Source of the DNA: Sphagnum compactum
Taxonomy: Eukaryota > Bryophyta > Sphagnopsida > Sphagnales
Direction of reading: 5' to 3'
Assembly (NCBI GenBank): GCA_965153455.1
Contig: OZ234501.1
Span: 6,324,001 to 6,388,000, forward strand
DNA: 64,000 nucleotides
The notes beneath the pieces are model-generated. The model did not search any database and had not been told where the DNA came from. It worked only from the letters and a program-made list of their open reading frames with translations. Positions 26,486 to 39,739 of the stretch are shown piece after piece (positions within the stretch are counted from its first letter, which is position 1; every line of letters begins with the position of its first letter). Both the position numbers and the translations under genes were made by a program.

Positions 26486-27150
26486 ACCTGGGCTTTGCAT
26501 TATTGCGGACTACTGGTGACAATGAAATGACAAAAAAGAAATAAGGGTTTACATTTGAATTTTTTGTTATTCTCAAATATATATATGATTCAAATTGTAC
26601 AAAATATCATTCAATTATCATCCACGGGGAAATTTAATTAGCCACCCCTGTTTTTAATTCATTGAAAATTTGAAAGTAAGTAGGGTGAATAAATCAGCTA
26701 AGCAAGTGAGGATTAAATCCTTGAATTAAATATTTAAGGGATAAGTTTTTATTGGAAACTAGCTTAATTTCAAAGAAGAAAAAAATGTTATTTTTTGAAA
26801 TAATTTCAACATATTCAAATGAAATAACACATATTTACATTTGTATGAAATTACATGTAAACATGTATATGAAATTGGAAAGACACATAGATTCAAAAAA
26901 ATATTTGAAAGGACACAAAGATTTCAAGAGACATTCAAAAAAATAAAGAGATTTGTTTCTCTTTCGATATTTTAGGATCTATAAGGACATTTAAAAACAT
27001 TACAACTTGTAAAATGTTTATTTTCTAAAAATTCCGGCTAGGAATTGAGCTCTAATAAAGTTGTAGTTTGGAATTGTCTTTTTGTATGACCTACGACCAT
27101 ATCCCATCCCACCTAAACCAGCTCCGATGAAATCATTGTCATTAGAATTA
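26486..27150 (-). mobile_element. family B element, copy 0 (inverted)
   Basis: Reverse complement of the elements at 27497-28111 and 28257-28921, end to end. The left end reads TACTGGTGACAATGAAATGAC and the right end (complement) TTCTAATGACAATGATTTCA, so the termini share TGACAATGA. Non-coding, with internal landmarks GACACAAAGATT, AAAATGTTTATT and CCACCCCTGTTTTTAATTC. Probably a non-autonomous (MITE-like) DNA element. Confidence 0.7.
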
Positions 27151-27496
27151 TTTTATTATTGTCGTATGATTAAAAGCAACGTTAGAATCGTAATTAGTCA
27201 TATCTAAATGATTGATTTTAATCACATTAATCACACAACTCAAGTCAACATGCCATGTGTCCAACATAATGTATGTTTTGAGTACACAACTAATTTTAAA
27301 AATAAAAACAAACATAATTAGGTTCTATTTTAGTCAAATTGGACATAATTAATCATTTTGGACCAATGGACCTGAATTTATAGTCATTTCAGTCATGATG
27401 CTACTAGTGAAAAAACCATCTTTTGTAGTAATGGAAGTAAGAGGTACATAGGTAGACTTTTGTTACTTACATAGCCTAGGTAATAAGCTCGACCTA

Positions 27497-28111
27497 TTAA
27501 TTCTAGTGACAATGATTTCATCGGAGCATGTTTAGGTGGGATGGGTGATCATTGTAGGTCGTACAAAAAGACAATTCCAAACTACAAATTTATTAGAGTT
27601 CAATTCCAAACTGAAATTTTTAATAATTAAACATTTTACAAGTCGTAATGTTTCAAAATGTCCTTATGGATCTTAAAATATTGAAAGAAAAACAACTCTC
27701 TTTATTTTTTTCAATGTCTTTTGGAATCTTTGTGTCTTTCCAATTTCATACAAATGTAAATATGTGTTATTTCATTTGAATATGTTGAGATTATTTCAAG
27801 AGATTAACATTTTATTTTTTCCTTTGAAATTAAGTTAGTTTCCAGATAAACATTTCCCTTAAATAATTCAAGGATTTAATCCCCACTTGTTTAGCCAATT
27901 TAATGTTTATCCCCCTAATTGCTTCCAAATTTTCAATGAATTAAAAACAAGGGTGGGTAATTAAATCTCCCCTTGGAATATAATTGGGCAATTTTTTGTA
28001 CAATTTGAATTTTGTATATATCTGAAAATAACAAAGTTTTCAAATGTAAACCTTCATTTTCTTTTTGTCATTTCATTGTCATTAGTAGTGCGTAGCAACA
28101 TGAAGCCCAAG
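27497..28111 (+). mobile_element. family B element, copy 1
   Basis: Begins TTAATTCTAGTGACAATGAT and ends TCATTTCATTGTCATTAGTAG plus about 20 bp. Carries ATGTTTCAAAATGTCCTTAT and AATCTTTGTGTCTTTCCAA, like the other two copies. With copy 0 it forms an inverted pair across about 345 bp. Confidence 0.7.
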
Positions 28112-28256
28112 TTAGCATAAAATGTTCAATTTGACTAAAAATATCATTGGTCATCTTAACCAAAGATGTCATTTTGTTTTGTTCAACTTGATTAGATGTC
28201 CCATTTGAGTAGAACCCATTGGTCATTTTGACAAAGTGGTCAATTTTTTGTTTGAT

Positions 28257-28921
28257 TTAATTCTAGTGACGATGATTTCATCGAAATTGGTTAAGTGGGA
28301 TGGGTTATAATCATAGGTCGTACGAAAAGACAATTCCAAACTATAAATTTATTAGAGGTTGAATCCAAACCGGATTTTTTAAAAAATAAACATTTTATAA
28401 GTTGTAATGTTTCAAAATGTCCTTATAGATTTTAAAGTATCCAAAGAGAAACAAATGTCTTTATTTTTTTAATGTCTTTTGGAATCTTTGTGTCTTTTCA
28501 AATTAAAAAATTTATCTTTGTGTCTTTCCAATTTCATACACATGTTTACATGCAATTTCATACAAATGTAAATGTGTTATTTCATTTGAATATGTTGATA
28601 TTATTTCAAGATATTAGCATTTTTTTTGTTTTCTGAAATTAATCTAATTTCCAATAAAAACTTCTCCCTTAAATACATAATTCAAAGATTTAATCCCCAC
28701 TTGCTTAGTTGTTTTAATGTTTATTCACCCTAATTGCTTCCAAAATTTCAACAAATTAAAAACAGGGGTGGCTAATTAAATCTCCCCTTGGATGATAATT
28801 GGGTGGTTTTTTGCATAATTTGAATCTTATATATATTTGAAAATAACAAAGTTTTGAAATGTAACTTTTTTTTTGGATCATTTCATTGTCACTAGTAATG
28901 AGTAGCAGCTCGAAGCCTAAG
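28257..28921 (+). mobile_element. family B element, copy 2
   Basis: Direct repeat of copy 1 with the same ends (TAATTCTAGTGACGATGATT; TTTCATTGTCACTAGTAATG). It keeps a TACATGCAATTTCATACAAA segment that copy 1 lacks but copy 0 has, so copies 0 and 2 are the fuller versions. Confidence 0.7.
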
Positions 28922-30424
28922 TAGATAGTCAAATAGGTCATTTTAGTCATATATTCTCCATCATATCACTTGTCCTTCTTACAATTAATTCCACAAAGTG
29001 CGATTCAAGGCCTTTGTGAATATTGTTGATGAAATTTACAAACTTTTCTAATGCATTTGCATGGTGTTATGTTAGCTTTCCTAAACATTCAATAATATTG
29101 TGATCTTTTCAATGAACCTTAAATCTTCATTTGCCATAATAGATATTAGGATCAAAATTATTTTAAAGTTAAACATACTTTTGATCACCATTGATACCAA
29201 TTGATGGATAAATTGTTGATGTGTTAATAAACATGGGAAAATCAAATAGATGTTCATTTACATAAATGTTAAACTAAATTTCATTTACATACATTATGAT
29301 GTTGAATGATTTTTTTTTTGTATTCAAAATTTTTTAGATTTGTATTTCATTGGGTACTAATAATGCAAACAAAACTGAATCTCTATCAATTATATATTTT
29401 TATTACAAATGGACAAGGTTCACACAAAACAAAATTCCAACCCTCAATTCTTTTGTTTTTTTTTCCATTGCATGTTCCCATATGGTTCCCCATATTTCAT
29501 CATTATTAATATTAGATCATTCATGTCCATATATGTGAAAGGAGTTAAATAAATAGATTTGAAGGATACAGGTTATTAAATTATTTAATCCACATAACAT
29601 GGACATGAAAAGGCACATGTTAATTTTCTTTTCCATATTCATGGAGGTCATGGTGGGAAAAAGGAACAAGGTAATTATTAGGATATGAATGAAATAGTTA
29701 GGGCTTGGAAGAGGAAGGTATGAACAACAGAAACAAACATAAAACAATATCCAAATGACCACGATTCATTAGAATTGGTGTAGGTAGGATGACAATAAGG
29801 TCCCATAATATTTCATCTTACCAAATTTTAACCCAAAATGTGTTTATCCCATTCCCAAATAAAGAGGCATAGATCTACATCTCCCCAACACCATATGCAT
29901 GAACAAATATTCAATACCTTCTCCACAAATTTGCATCCCATTTTTTTCAATTGAACTTGGGCTTCGTGTTTTTTTGCATTACCAATGAAAGTCAATTGAC
30001 ATAAGGTCAAAATATTAATATATTTAATTTATTTAAGTAAATCATTTAAAATATAATTAGTTGCCATACATTGATAATTTGTGATCATATAGATCGTCCA
30101 TGAAATAATTTCCACTTCCATTAATTCTAGAATATGAATTTTAATTTTAATTTATTAAAACGTTAACATTTATGCCAGTGATGTTTTTTCGTGCCTTTCA
30201 TTGGCTTCAAAAAAAAAAATTGGTCATTTTCCAACATCCCCTAATGTTCTTCCTTGCCATGCTTCCCAACAATCCCTGGTTTGAAAAATATATAATATAA
30301 AATATTCTATACCTTAATGGCTACAATGTCCCCTTTGCAATGCTCGCTGCCTTTGGTGTTTCTAGCATGCCTTTTTTACACCCATGCTAAATTGATTGTT
30401 GCCATTTTGTCAATTATTGTCAAA
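28922..30424. other. spacer without recognisable genes
   Basis: Only short ORFs on both strands, none with a known motif. AT-rich throughout. Confidence 0.4.
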
Positions 30425-30565
30425 ATTATAATCTTTTTGTTGTTCCCCATTTTTGTTCCTTGTCAAATTTCTTTATTTTTTGTTGTTCCCCATCTTTCAT
30501 CATCCTTGGCATTGTTTGGGTGTGTTTTTGTTGTTGATGAAGCTTAGGTCATCCCTAAACCAAAA
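30425..30565 (-). mobile_element. short LINE 3'-region fragment
   Basis: The stretch from TTTTTGTTGTTCCCCATC through GGCATTGTTTGGGTGTG to TAGGTCATCCCTAAACC matches 34611-34710 of the LINE copy below, in the same orientation. A ~40-bp piece (TTTTTGTTGTTCCCC) appears twice. Only this small part is present. Confidence 0.55.
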
Positions 30566-32065
30566 CATCCCCACTAACCTAATTTTTTGTTGAAGACATG
30601 ACCAAATTTGGGAACATTTGTTTAAACAATAACCAATCTTGGGATGTCTTTTTGGGACTTTGGCTTAACAAAAATCCTAATAATTTAAAGCCTTCATTTT
30701 TGTTGGAAATCTTACATGAGTTGACTCTTCACTATTCTGAAAAAGATCAAAATTGAAGGAAGAAATATATTTTATCAATTTGAAAAGAAAATTTAATTAA
30801 ATGGAAAAACATGTTCACCCATTTCCAAGGAGGGCATGATTAAGATGAAAAAAAAAAATGTCCACCCCCAAGTCATGTGTGGAAGTGATATTAAAAGATT
30901 ATTATATATCACTTCCCAGTTAAATATTAATGAACTTGATTTTTAAAATTATTTTATTTATTCCAACTAATTTCATAAACATAACATTGATAAAAGTAGT
31001 AAACTTTGACATTTCATTTTCAATGTTGAATTGGATATGTTTTTAATTTTGATTAAAAGGTGCCCACTAAAATATTACAAAAAAGTATTTAAATAAAATT
31101 TTAATGTTTTTATATCTAATTTAATAAATAAAATACTATTAATGTAAATGTGTTATATTAGTTTTAATTCTGATTTAAGATATTATTGAATTAAAATATT
31201 GAAATATTAATTAATTAATTAAAATAAGTAAAATGGAATTTAATATTCGTTTATTTTTAATTTTGATTTCAATACAAGCCAAAAGTTATTGTCATGTTAA
31301 ATTTAGTGTTTGCACATGTTGGAATTATGAACATTATGATAGCTAATCAATATCAAATCTATTATGGAATGTATGGATATAAAGTGTGGTTTAATGGTTT
31401 AAAATAAGCCAAGACCAATGATGTTTTTGTACAAAATTTTGAACTATTACCAAAACACTTTGGAAAGGAATATTTCATCCTAAAAAAATTTGTTTTATGA
31501 AAAAACCAAAAGTAGTTTTTTTCGGTCAATGTATCTAAACTTTTATTCATGACTATTATAAATAGCTAGATTAAAAAAGGTTGTTTTATAGGTTTTAGGA
31601 AACCATTTATTGTTAAATCATTTTTAGGATGTTCAGTGTTGATGTTAAAGGAGAAAAATGGAAAAACACTAACTAAGACATGTTCTTTTCATATGAAACA
31701 AAATGTTGAAATTTATGACATTTAAGACATTTGCAATCATGATGTGTAGGTTAGGAACTTTAATTATAATTAGATTCATCTTTCAAAAAATAAATAAAAT
31801 ACTATTTAATATGCCATTAAACCTAAAAGTGTAATTGAATGAAAAGACGAAACACAAATGCACTTGAATGTGAATTGTGCACTATTAAATAACAACATGC
31901 ACAAAGGAATATCAAGCTTTTCAAAGTGTTGGTGTGATACATAATGATTGCAGGTTGAGAGACATTTGATTTATAGTTAACATGTAATTGATTTAACCAA
32001 AATACTAAATCTTTGAGTAATTTAGAATTTTAAATCAAAAACCAAACTTTGAATATGTTGCAACT

Positions 32066-32945
32066 AGTGTTGTGTGGGTATATTATTTTTTATATATCCT
32101 AAGGTAAAAGGATATACATTTTCAATTTTTTATCCAATGGGTACAGGTATATTATGATTTTTTTCTCATTAGGATAGGGTATAGGTAAACAAGTTTTATA
32201 GTTTTGGGTAGAAGGGTAGGGTCTGGGTATCATATCATATACCCATAATTAGGGTTTTTAAAGGGTAAATAAAAGGTAAATTATTTTATTTTATTTTATA
32301 AAAATGATATTAATTTTTCACATTTTGAAATTTATTTATACAATTTTCATAGGCCTAAATATATAGCTAGTTGGACAAATGCAGACATGTGATGTCAAAT
32401 TACAATAATAAAATTGCATAAAAATGTTTCAATTTTTTATCCCTAAACATACATAAAACAAGAGGCTAGATTGAGATCAAATTGGACAATATTCACTTGC
32501 CCTACTAAACATAAATGCAAATCTAAAAATCAAAATCTATTGTATCAACAAGCTCAACATAGTGATAGAATTGGTTTTCAAACTCTAATCCTAGCTTAGG
32601 TTTCAAATGAGAGCACACACATAACTCATCACATTTTTTCTCAATATTAAACACCTTGCACAACAATCACACATAGGAATGACATCAATTTTAAGGTTTA
32701 AATGAGATTTACCTTAATGACATCACTTGGGTTAGAAAACATACTTGGCTTCGGGCAAGGGTATTTAGAATATATATCAAGGGTTATGAAACGGGTACAT
32801 TGTATCAAATTTATATACCCTTGGGTATGCATTTGATTAGGGAATATTGATTTTGAGAAAATAATATAGGGTAAACAATATACCCTACCTTTACCTTGTG
32901 GGTATATTTGGGTAAATGATATACTTGCACAAAAATAATTTATAA
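32066..32945 (+). mobile_element. possible non-autonomous DNA transposon (hAT-like ends?)
   Basis: The two ends carry similar inverted text: TGTTGTGTGGGTATATTAT on the left and, complemented, TTTTGTGCAAGTATATCAT on the right. Both flanks are full of GGGTA/TACCC words, as in subterminal regions of some hAT elements, while the middle is ordinary AT-rich DNA. No transposase and no clear target duplication, so the class is a guess. Confidence 0.3.
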
Positions 32946-34469
32946 TTATAAATTGTTGTGATCAATTTGCATGGTTTTTAAAGTCTTGCCCATCTCAATT
33001 TACACCCAATTTGCAAGCATCATTGTATTGTTCACCAACTATATCACCTTTTTCCCCCTTTTTTAGCTACTTTATGTTTTCCCTTCTATGTTCTTGTAAA
33101 GCTTTTATGACAACAAATCATTCACCCTTCCATGCATTTAATTCAATAGTGACACGCATTTAAACAAATCGATAATTCTTATATTGTAAGTTCATTAGGA
33201 TTTATTGTCAAGCAATGACATTTTTGTAATGCGAACAATGTTGGTCATTTGCCCATATTCAAATTGAATTTATAGTTAATGAATATATAAGAAAAATAAT
33301 GAAAACATCACATCCAAAAGAATCATTCGTATCCAATAGAAGATTCATGTAAAGGTCTAACTTTTATACATTTACATGATACAAAATTTTGGATTGCCAA
33401 ACATGCCATTATCCTAATATAATGTTAGTAACCATTGATTTTGTCACAAGACATGCACAATTGATTTTAGTCTATTTATTCATATTATGTATGTAATCTT
33501 GTAACATTGATTAAATGACATTTTGCATGTATAACATCTTGTAAACATTGTTAATCCTAATTCAATTTTGTTGATTAATTTTACGATAAAATTGTCAAAT
33601 GTGAATTCAAAAAATAATATTGTTTGCAAATATATTTTTCTAGTCATTGTTTGATCATTTTAACATTAAATTGCATTTTCAAGTTTTTTTTTTTTTTTTC
33701 ATCTCGGTCACATGATTTGACAAATATATAGGTTTTTAATGTTTAGGTTATTTTCTAGAATTTTGAAACATGCATGTAGAAGTACAAATAGTTTGTTGTC
33801 ATATGGCTTGTGTTATATAACAATGATGTGATGCATAAATCTTAATCAAATTATAAAAATTCATATCAAAATATTTTTTAACCAAAAAAAATACATAGGA
33901 AGAACATTGAAGAGAATATTATAAACTTCATTTTTTGTTTCATTGAAATTTTCAATTATTTCTCTTCATATAATGCACGCCCAAACATAAAAAACTCATG
34001 ACAAAACATGTTTCATCACAATTATGTGAAAAAAAACTCAATTATACACAACTGTAACATCATGATTCTATCGTCAATCTTCATTCTTATTTCATGTTCG
34101 CAACACATAATTTTCATTGGATCATTACTAAATTCATAACGTGCTTTGACGTGCTTTGACATTGCTCCCTTTTGCCCTTTATGCATATAATTCTCACATA
34201 ATAATTACTTAATTGCAAGAAATCGCACAAATTTATATAATTGAAATAAATATGAGATTGAGTGCTATGCATAATTTTGAAATGATTTCATCATGATTGT
34301 TTAAATATGCTAAATACAAAGGCATTTTTCCATTTTCACCTTTTGTATTGACATTTGCTCTTTTGTTAACAACCTTTTGAACAATGTCAACAATATCACA
34401 TGAAGCTTAATTAGACAACACATGTTCACATGTCAATGATGTGTCATGTTGACATAAATATGTTTTTCT

Positions 34470-37400
34470 ACTTTTGACCCAAGTGCTTGTTATGTCCCTT
34501 ATGTACTTTTTGATTCCCTTGGTGTCCTCCAACATTGTATGTAGGGCCTTTAACACTCAACTTCTTATAGTCCCCTCTTGCTTTAAAAAAAAATCCTTAT
34601 TATAATTATCATTTTGTTGTTGTTCCCCGTCTTTCATCATTGTTGGCATTGTTTGAGTGCGTTTCTGTTGTTGACTAAACTGAGGTCATGCCCACATAAA
34701 CCAATTATGATTATCCTTGTCACTAAAATTTGAATTCAATGTAATTGAATTTTAATTCAATTGGAATTCGATTCGATTCAAATTCCAATCAATGTATTTG
34801 AGTTCAATTAAAAAATTGAATTTACTACAATTAAATATAAATAAGATTACATTAAATATGAATTCAATTTAAGGTGCATCCATTGTCATTCAATATTTTC
34901 ATTCAAATGGAATTTAATTTTTCACAAAATCAATTCATTTTTTTCACAATTAATCATCGGTAATGTGAAGTAGTGCAAATCCCAAGTTTTTATTATATAA
35001 TGATTTCCAAAAATGGCAATAAATTGGATAATATTGTTCCTCACCATGTTGTTTGGTTGTTCATAAAGGATTTAAACCCTTGTAACCCCCCCTAAAGATC
35101 AACATCTAATGGAGGTCATCATTTGAAAACAAAAGGGGTGGGGGGTCTATTGTGTTGATGAACACATCATATTAACATAAATAAACTTTAGTAATGAACA
35201 TAATTCCAACCAATTATCTTGCTACATATTGTTAGATATGCAATTTATGTTTAATTTTCATATTAAACACATTCTTATTATATTAATATAAAAAATTAGA
35301 ACTTTGGTTGATGGCAGTTTGAAGTTCCCTTTATAGACCCACCATGTTAAGTTTTTTGTGTTTGTTGCTTCACAATGTTGTAATGGAATAAAGTCATCCA
35401 TTTCCCACCCAATGTCATATTATTTTTAAAATATTTTTTTAATTTCCATTTTTCGTTTGTAATAAAATTATCAAAGATTTATCATGAAAAAATATTAGTT
35501 GGCTAATTTTTTTTTTTCTTTTATAAATATTCTTTAACATTTGGTGGGCAAAGTTCAAATCGTTATTTTTGTTTCCTTCATTTCCCAATTTTCAATTGGT
35601 CACATTTTCTATTAGCAAAAGGACATCCTCAATCAATACTAAAACATTGTTCCTCTTTACTAGGTCTAGAACATGAACTATGTCCTTGGTCAATAGATGT
35701 AATGAATTGATAAAACAATTTTTACATATAAATGAATTCTTTTTCATGCCAATTAGTTTGTACCCCACCCTTATAATCACCACCTTAACCAATGTCCAAT
35801 TTGTCACATAATGTTGATGTTGGTTGACAATATTGTTGTGAGGGATATATTTTATTCTTTGGAACAAATGCAAAAATCCATTGCAAAGATGAACAAATAC
35901 AAGCAAAAAGAAGAATTATGGGGACACCCAACCTTGATCAACCAAAATTGCATATCCTGCAACAAACATTACCATCAATGAATGGTTGATAACACCACCT
36001 AACCTTCTAGCCATCACACACACACAAACCACATGATGAAGACTTCAAACTATGTTGAAAGTTCTTAAAATTTTGCTCTCCTTTTCAATTGATTTGTTGG
36101 AGAACATGTTCCCATTCTAATTTACTATAATCAATCATTATACCTTCCCATGCGATTTTCCTTAGCTCAACATCATGTGCCATTTATTGTTATTAAACAC
36201 CCAATCATTTCTTACATCCATATGGCTCAAAAATAACACCTTGTTTAGTAAGGATCATAAAGAGCTAAACCTCTTTACCTTGCTAAGTAGTCACTTGTTG
36301 AACATACATTGTTCCACATCTAGAGCCTTTTGAAAATAGTTAAAATGTGAAAGTTACTTGAGATGATACAAGAATGTGAAAATTAACTCCCATGTCTTAA
36401 TTATTCTTGGGCATTATTCAAATTGGTGCATGACAAAATTACAAGTCACAAAGTCACAAGAGGGGCATTCCATTAGTATGTTATGGTTTGCCAATGTTGA
36501 CTTTGAGTGCTTGATGTCACAATGACCAAATAAACTTAGAATCCTTCTTAGCTTTTTGTTTCCTCCAAACATCTTTCCATTTTAGTTGGAAATTTTGCTA
36601 GAGAACCTATTCCCATATTCCCTTGTTTTGTGTTATACCTCATCAAATTTTCTTACCCATTCCACCACCATTATTACGGTCAAATGTCAAATCATCAAAC
36701 ACACCATAGAATAGTTTAAATGACAATCTTGGAGCACTTATTAGAGTATAAACTCTCACTCTCTTTAAAACACCCATGAACTTGTCATGGTCATGCAATA
36801 GTTGAAGCAACCTTGAATGTTTGCCAACCACATAAACAAGAATTTGACTTAGAACTAAGTCAACCTCCTTTGAATTGAATTATCTATACTATATGTTGAT
36901 TTTTTTTGGTATAGTAGATAACCCTAATTGGGTTTACAGTTGCATTCTCATAAATCCCCAACCACTTATCACGAATTGTTTCTTGAATCAATTCCATGAG
37001 CTCTTCAACCCATTCTTGCAAATATGTTCCTTTTTTTCCAATAAGAAATTAAACTTTTTGTTTCATCCCCTGGTTGGAAGTTTTGTTTTAACACTTCCAT
37101 AGGTTTCCTACAATGTTTAACCTTAATTTATGTAAATTTTGAACTTCAAGAATGGAAATCTCAAACTCACCATCCTTGAAGGTAAATTGCCACCATAAGT
37201 TCACATGCTTTATATATATTTAATTGAATGAAGAAGAAAGAAGCAAAGCTTTTCCACCATGCACTTCCAAGTTTTCCCAATCATCCCCCAAACCTTAAAT
37301 TTCAAAGAAAAAAATGGTCTTTGACCATAACCCGCTTAATGTCCAGAATCCATTTTTTGTGACTAGAAAGCATACAATGAAACAATTTGCAACATAGAAG

Positions 37401-37735
37401 AAATTTATGGTTCAAGTCCCCTAGCTTGAATGTTGAAATAATCCATTTGAACAACAAGGCAAACAATGCTTCTTATGGGCCGATCAAATTCAGACCTCTA
37501 ATGACATCCTTATGTGCACAACAATCAAACCAATTGACCTTGGTTTTGGCATGATGTTCTCACCCTACTCATAGAAAATTCATAGGAGATATTTACATTT
37601 CGTTATCATCTTCTTCATCCCCTCCTCCCCCCCCCCCCAAGTTGGTAATGAACCATAAGTTGATGCTGGTACTAAGTTTATAATCACTACATGACTAGTT
37701 AATGGAAAATTATTGTATTTTAGTGCTTAATTCTT
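34470..37735 (-). mobile_element. 5'-truncated LINE (non-LTR retrotransposon) copy
   Basis: Matches 56330-59635 in inverted orientation along its whole length. Reading from 37735 down, it begins inside the LINE coding region, downstream of the reverse transcriptase, and runs to the same 3' end (GGGTC then AAAAGTA) as the longer copy. Coding remnants include HSRLLQLLHDHDKFMG (36643-36831) and NQHQHYVTNWTLVKV (35592-35906). Loss of the 5' part is typical of LINE insertion by target-primed reverse transcription. Many stops and frameshifts: inactive. Confidence 0.7.
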
Positions 37736-39719
37736 AGTATTAACAAATATAATTTCTAATTGTAATAACCAATTGTAAATTATAAATGTTAAAAATACCT
37801 ATGTTCTTTTTGTATTTTTAGTTTTGATAAGAGGCATTTTTAATTTTGTAGGCGACTTAAGATGTTCAATTCTTCCATAAGTAACAATAATTAATCTAAA
37901 ATAATAAGGGTGCAATGGCTTTTTTACTGTTGAAAAGGTGCTAGTTTTTGCAGAATTCGGCTCCATTTAATTTCAATATGGAGCCTAAACATCATCAAAA
38001 CAAATGTCCATGGAGCAAAAAAAAGCAAAAAAATGGTGTAGTTTGTTGCATTTTTATACATTAAAATTTTTGGATTTTCGCATCTTGTTGAAGAATTTTT
38101 TTATAGTGTAGCCATTTTTTTTACACAATCCAAAATATGTAGTAGCCTTTTTAAAAAAATTCCATTAAAAACTTTTAGCCGAAAAGCTCAAAAAAATAAT
38201 TTGTATGTTGCTTGTTATAGTAGCTAGTTCAGTTGATGGCTTGATGCAAGTTTTGCAACATGCCATGGGTTGTTGGTGCAAGTGCAGCTAAGCTTTGAAA
38301 ATGAAAAAAAAAGGATTGCTTGGGACCTCTATTTAACATGGAATAGAATGTGGGAATATCATGTTTTAAAAGGGTGGGAGGAGTGAAAGGAGGGAGGGGA
38401 AGGGTGAGACACCTATGCATAGTTCAATATGGGGAAAATTAAATTATTTATCAAATTTTATGTTAAGTGACATCATATAATTAGGAAGGAGGTTAAAAGT
38501 GTGAGTATGATAAATCCACACATAATAAGTCCATAATACATATAAAGATAAATTGCAAGAATATTTCATTGTTATCAAAGAAATGCTTGACACGTGGTCA
38601 TGTAAGGAGGTTTGCTTTTATCTTACTAAATTATTGTGAAAAAAGTTAATTATGTCCATAGTCACATTGTGTCAATTCACAGTCAATAAGGGGCCAAATG
38701 AATCTTTGGCAATTTATTAAGGAGTTTAATTAGAATTTGAACTTGAGTCAAAGGAAAGCTATGAATATATCAGAAAGACCAAAAAGTATATTCATGAATG
38801 GAAGAAGTACTTTCAAGGAGGAGAATAAGGTGGTTCCATTGTTACAAAAGGCCATGAAAAATTGAAAGAATTAGGTTCATGGGGTTCATAGCAAATTAAA
38901 TAGTTACCTTATTTACAAGTCTTGAAATAATCAAATCAATGAAGGCAATAAAGGACTTTAAAGCCATTCCAAAAAACACATTTGAAACCATGAGCACATT
39001 GTTTAATTAGAATTTGCAAAAGAGCTTGGTGGTTATCGTGTTCAAGGAGAATTGTGAATGTTGTTTTGTTGAAGGGAAATATGATGACATTGAGTGCATA
39101 TGAAGGCTTTGTGTGAGGGGAAGGTGAGTAAGAGGGACATGACATGACCATGAATTGGGATGCCCTCATTTGTCCCCCCTCAACCAAAACAAAGTGGGGA
39201 AAGGGGAAGGCTTTAAAATGCAAGTTTCACATGTTTTAGTAGGCATAAAACGGAAATTAGTAGAAGGGAGAAATGGTAGTTGGGTTGCTAATATAAGAAT
39301 GTCATGATTAATAAACAGTAATAATGTTATAGATTGAACAATAGAAAGAACAAAAATGGTTGAAGAGAAAAATACAAAGAAGACAAAGGAAATTCAAGCT
39401 TTTCTGGTGCAAACATGCACGTAATTATTTTTATAGGAGGAAGAAGAGAAATTGAAGGGGATTAAAATGTAGGGGTATGATTGGGCTGAATTAAATAACA
39501 ATAAATAGCCAATAAATAATTTATTATAGCATGTAAATAAGTCTAATAGGCTTTAAAGTGAGGTGTGAAAATAACAATGAAGTTTGGAAACTTGATTAAA
39601 CACCAAATAGTCTATGTGCAAGTACATATCAACATTCAAGGCATGATGGAAGACCTAAAGGTCATGGATGATGTATTGGACATCCATGACTTCAAAGTGG
39701 ATTAAAATTTTAAAAATTA
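37736..39719. other. spacer without recognisable genes
   Basis: Small ORFs at 38229-38420 and 38936-39223 (minus) have low-complexity or unrecognised translations. No splice-linked coding pattern seen. Confidence 0.4.
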
Positions 39720-39739
39720 AATGTGTTATTGGTTACGTT

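Noticed and set aside
24540-27432. CACTATTACAAAAAC at 24541 and an inverse-like TTTTGTAGTAATGG at 27420, considered as ends of a CACTA transposon
   Set aside because: The match is short and imperfect, no transposase lies between, and the inner DNA is explained by other repeats.
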